Below are positions 60,980-64,000 of a stretch of 64,000 bases of DNA, piece by piece. The stretch covers positions 33,173,748 through 33,237,747 of the forward strand of contig CM043801.1 in the NCBI GenBank assembly GCA_023974075.1, in the 5' to 3' direction. The notes under the pieces are model-generated. The model was not told the origin of the DNA, did not search any database, and was given only the letters and a program-made list of their open reading frames with translations. Origin of the DNA: Chaenocephalus aceratus (lineage: Eukaryota; Chordata; Actinopteri; Perciformes; Channichthyidae). Each line of letters opens with the position of its first letter. Positions within the stretch are counted from its first letter, which is position 1. A program made the position numbers and the translations under genes.

Positions 60980-61422
60980 CTGCTCCATCCACGGCCTTAC
61001 TCTTCCTCCTCTAGGACCTAAAACACTCTGTAACACCAAAACACTCCTGATGCTGAGGCGTGGGGCGACCCGTGGCACCGACCTACAGTTTGAGCCAAAA
61101 CATGACCGACGGTTTGCTTTCAAGAGAATCGTGGTTTAAAAAGCCCTTTTAATTCCTAACAGCAAACACAGCGCTGACCTTTCACCCGAGTGATCACATT
61201 CCATCAAACAAACCTGCATGCTTGAGTTGTTTCAGGCTCCCAATACTTTTTTGTAATACTTTTCTATCATTTTGATGGTGCCTAAGTTATGACGATGCAA
61301 TTTCCCCGATGTTTTTACTTTTGAAAAACAAGTGGCTTGTACAAATTTTGTAGATTTTGTCTTGTATTTTCTTTCTCTTTTGGTAACTGTAGCTTGTATA
61401 GTGTCATAGGCCTTTTTCCACT

Positions 61423-61428
61423 ATTAAA
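61423..61428 (+). terminator. vangl2: candidate vangl2 distal poly(A) signal
   Basis: ATTAAA in tccactattaaaccatttta, with a T/G-rich stretch downstream. The surrounding AT-rich context is typical of a 3' UTR end. Confidence 0.5.
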
Positions 61429-61519
61429 CCATTTTATTCCTGATATGTCGTGTTTTCTTCACTTATTTTGAAGCGGCGGTTAGAGAAGTTCTCTTTTACC
61501 GAATACTTTATAGAAGATT

Positions 61520-61720
61520 TAAGTAAGTAACACTTTATTTATCTAGCACCCTTCTCAACACGGATACAAAGTGCTTTACCGTACAGTACACAATTCACAG
61601 TACAACTATACAAGGCATAAAACAACAGCAGGTAATACATAGGATACACCATACGATAAAACACCAATAAAAGACAGCTCCACTAAGCCAACATAGGCAC
61701 GGCCATCTTGCATCTAAATG
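61520..61720 (-). repeat. L2-like tail, antisense
   Basis: Taacactttatttatctagc then acccttctcaacacgg and caaagtgctttaccg is the reverse of a retroelement 3' tail. It lies between vangl2 and the next gene. Confidence 0.45.
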
Positions 61721-61968
61721 ACCTTCACTTAGAATAGAATACTTCACAGAGAATAGATATAAGATTAAAAGATATTCACATTCGAACAGATGCAACCAAT
61801 TGTTGATCGTATTGAAAGCACTGTGTTGCTGCATTGAGCCATATTAAACTGTAGATATAAGCAGCGTGTTCACAGGAGTTTTAGAGGAACTTCGTGATGA
61901 GGGGATTGCAGTGTGGTAGGCGTGTGGTTTCACAGCTTTAAAAAAAAAAAAACGGACAGCTAGCCCCG

Positions 61969-62067
61969 ACTTCCTGTTGGCTGCTGCTCACAGAGCTCAC
62001 TTCAGACAAGTTCGTGAAGAGATCTCACTGACAGCAAGAAAACAGATCTCTCTGTTTATCTGAAACC
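61969..62067 (+). promoter_or_regulatory. probable fcer1g-like first exon / promoter
   Basis: An ETS-type core (acttcctg, 61969-61976) precedes a segment ending at a strong donor (gaaacc|gtaagt, GT at 62068). PU.1/ETS sites are common at myeloid promoters. No ATG occurs in this exon, and in the frame needed for the next exon it has a stop (tga at 62061). It would therefore be non-coding. The transcription start is not visible. Confidence 0.4.
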
Positions 62068-62217
62068 GTAAGTGCTACCCATCGCTGTCTCTTTGTTGAT
62101 CAACCCTACCTGGACTTGTGAGGATGAGTAAACACCATGGAGAGATTTTAAATATACCGTTAGCTTTAAAACCTCTTAGTTAAACAGTGAGTTTATGAAA
62201 CAGCACGATGGTGTTTG

Positions 62218-62341
62218 ATGCAGACGGTGTGTTTTCTGTGTGTAGTGGCTTTCGGAGACATGAACGTGTGTTACATTCTGGACGGGATTCTCATCCTTTA
62301 TGGCATCATCCTCACCGTCCTATACTGCAGAATGAGGGTAA

Positions 62342-62376
<35 letters not shown>

Positions 62377-63609
62377 TCTCCTGAACTCTTATAAAAAGTA
62401 CGATTATTAACAATATTTCAAGAGTTTTGATCAGAAATTCTCTCAATTTTGAGTAGAAAAAGTCATGAAAATTGTCTACAAACGTATTAAGGTATCGATG
62501 ATTCTGTCTTTAATGAAACTAACTTCCGTAATTACACCGCCGGTTCATAATGCTCTCTGTTTTATACGTTTGTATTTGATCTACTTCATTGCATATTTGT
62601 TGTGTGAAATTGTGTTTTTAAAGTGAATTTTAATAACCTCAAAAGCACTATTTAAAATAAATTACTATTTACTATTATTATTAATTAGTATGTATTCTTT
62701 TTTTACCTTCATTGTATTTATTTGATCTCATGTTGTATCTCTATAAAATATCTCTATCTGCTTTTACACTCAAATCACTTTCATGAATTAAATCTCAAAC
62801 ACAGAGTCTAAAGAGTTTTAAAGTATTATATGAATCACTAAATCCCGTGTTTTCTGATGTACTTCTCAACAGTGGACTCCTGCTGATCCCCCTGCGGTAA
62901 GTGTTGTATATTTTTTATTTTGAATACGACTAAACAAAACGTTTGTTTTTTTAAATGCGTTGGTATTCAACCCCCAAAAGCTGAAGTTCTGCTTTACAGC
63001 GAACATTAGACTATCATTTCCTGTTAGCTCGAGCTGACCACCAACCTGCAGTATTTATACACACTCACAGTTCCCAGCAGTGTGTCTTCGCACAAAAACA
63101 CCTTCATGTGTCACATCCTACTTCCTGTTAATTGGCATGCAAAAACACATGAAGATCTTGACCCTCGGGGCTTAAAATCATTAAGCAATACACCCCAACA
63201 TGTCTAAAAGGAGTATGTGTTCAAACGAGTGTCGCTGAAGCACATCTGATAACTCCTTTCAACTGTTTTCATCCCACAGAAGAAGAAGCCCGTGGAGGCA
63301 GGCATTTATGCGGTGAGACCTCTAATTCTAATGCTTAAAAAGACATTAAAAACTGCACATGATGGAAACGTGAACGCTTAAGGCACAAGTGCATGGTAAA
63401 TAAACCTATTTTTATTCACCATACCTTGCTGTCAGAAAAGACCAATCTCACTTTGTGCAGGAAATGCTCACATCCTTGCTTTGTAGACATGTCACTTCTA
63501 ACACAAGGTACCTTTTAACTATATGTCCGTGTGTGTCCTGCAGGGTTTGACCTCTCAGAGCACCGACACCTACGAGACCATCAAAATGGATAAGAAGCCG
63601 ATGGTCTGA
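62218..63609 (+). CDS. fcer1g: Fc receptor gamma chain-like ITAM adaptor
   Basis: A homodimeric transmembrane adaptor that pairs with Fc and other activating receptors and recruits Syk. Exons: 62218-62337 (start uncertain), 62873-62896, 63280-63312, 63544-63609, all phase 0, GT-AG. Seen: [20 protein letters not shown] with the dimerising Cys and membrane Asp typical of FcR-gamma; a basic linker (KKKPVEAG); and the ITAM YAGL-x7-YETI, split by an intron after the Ala of the first motif. From ATG 62218 it is 80 residues (human 86) with a short leader [13 protein letters not shown]. From ATG 62260 it is 66 residues without a leader. An acceptor at 62244-62245 matches the human exon 2 boundary as I recall it, favouring 62260 or an unseen upstream exon. 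CD3-zeta is excluded by the single ITAM and length. Ortholog versus fcer1g-like paralog is not resolved. Confidence 0.85.
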
Positions 63610-63733
63610 CGGGACTCTCTTGAAGCTTTAAACTGTATATTCTCCTGCCTTTTCTTTTTGTAAAAAATACTGCTCTTATTTCCAAGCTGCGCATGTACGT
63701 AATGGTGAAACTAACTTAATTTAACAACGCACT

Positions 63734-63739
63734 AATAAA
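63734..63739 (+). terminator. fcer1g-like polyadenylation signal
   Basis: AATAAA 125 bases after the stop codon, followed by gcttggtgtgttttcactg, a good T/G-rich downstream element. Confidence 0.75.
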
Positions 63740-64000
63740 GGCTTGGTGTGTTTTCACTGCGTTTCACAGCTGTGTCACCCGAGTTACTCAGAAAACAGAA
63801 GTTACGGTTATTTCTAATCATCTTCCCTTTTTTTCAAGGAATGACGGAGAACTTGTAAAACCCACAACGTATTTAAACTCAGAAGAAGGAGTGAAACTTG
63901 AACTATAACGCAATCATTAACATAATCTTCTTATTATTCTGTGATACATGTTAGATTAGATTCTCAGTGGAACATTTGTCTTTGGTTTATCAAATTCATA
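63740..64000. other. downstream flank, nothing recognised
   Basis: AT-rich sequence to the window end. No exon, repeat or open frame of note was seen. Confidence 0.6.

Larger units (their letters stand above)
58425..61445 (+). other. vangl2: probable vangl2 3' UTR
   Basis: About 3 kb after the stop with no further exon. The distal part (~61240-61430) is AT-rich and ends tttttccactattaaaccat with downstream T/G-rich sequence (gtcgtgttttcttc), a good poly(A) site. Proximal ATTAAA at 58810 and ~59105 are alternatives that would give short UTRs. The tandem array at 59888-60978 would lie inside the long form. Confidence 0.5.

Noticed and set aside
61880..61912. A short frame (MRGLQC, then a GT) as the missing fcer1g-like leader exon
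   Set aside because: Phase would fit but the peptide is too short and not hydrophobic, and the donor is weak.

Overview
This is a 64-kb piece of a ray-finned fish genome, most likely a percomorph teleost. The evidence is the spliced vertebrate genes with short exons, fish-type versions of the encoded proteins, and a dense load of fish-style repeats: hAT elements, TTAA-flanked elements, L2-like LINE tails, a tRNA-derived SINE, and CA/GT, TC and GTA/GTG microsatellites. All identifications come from reading translations against remembered vertebrate proteins; no search was run.

Four protein-coding genes were found, all on the + strand. (1) copa (alpha-COP of the COPI coat), from about residue 166 to the stop, 24 exons at 1276-14556; the N-terminal exons lie outside the window. 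(2) ncstn (nicastrin, gamma-secretase), complete, 17 exons at 15269-29319, starting about 400 bp after copa ends. (3) vangl2 (planar cell polarity membrane protein): a probable non-coding first exon near 33.0-33.13 kb, a roughly 16-kb repeat-rich intron, seven coding exons at 49486-58424, and a probable 3-kb 3' UTR ending near 61.44 kb. (4) an fcer1g-like gene (Fc receptor gamma chain, ITAM adaptor) at about 61.97-63.75 kb. These genes belong to different processes (vesicle coat, intramembrane proteolysis, planar polarity, immune signalling). Their proximity reflects conserved linkage (human 1q23 carries COPA, NCSTN, VANGL2 and FCER1G), not a pathway.

The most interesting signals are as follows. 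The vangl2 leader has an open, in-frame, protein-like 56-codon extension that begins at an ATA codon in ideal Kozak context, matching the idea of a non-AUG 'long' Vangl2 isoform. The exon 11/12 junction of ncstn is one nucleotide short, so the reading frame breaks. copa contains a frame-preserving 42-nt candidate cassette exon. The fcer1g-like gene has no visible canonical signal-peptide exon. Two copies of a TTAA element carry the same expanded 37-bp minisatellite, which is open in all three forward frames. One of these copies was hit at its terminal repeat by a hAT element that left a perfect 8-bp target duplication. A tandem array of 250-276-bp units with telomere-like motifs and a hairpin lies in the probable vangl2 3' UTR.

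No prokaryotic features, CRISPR arrays or functional RNA genes were recognised. Repeat names are class-level guesses based on terminal repeats, target duplications and encoded fragments.
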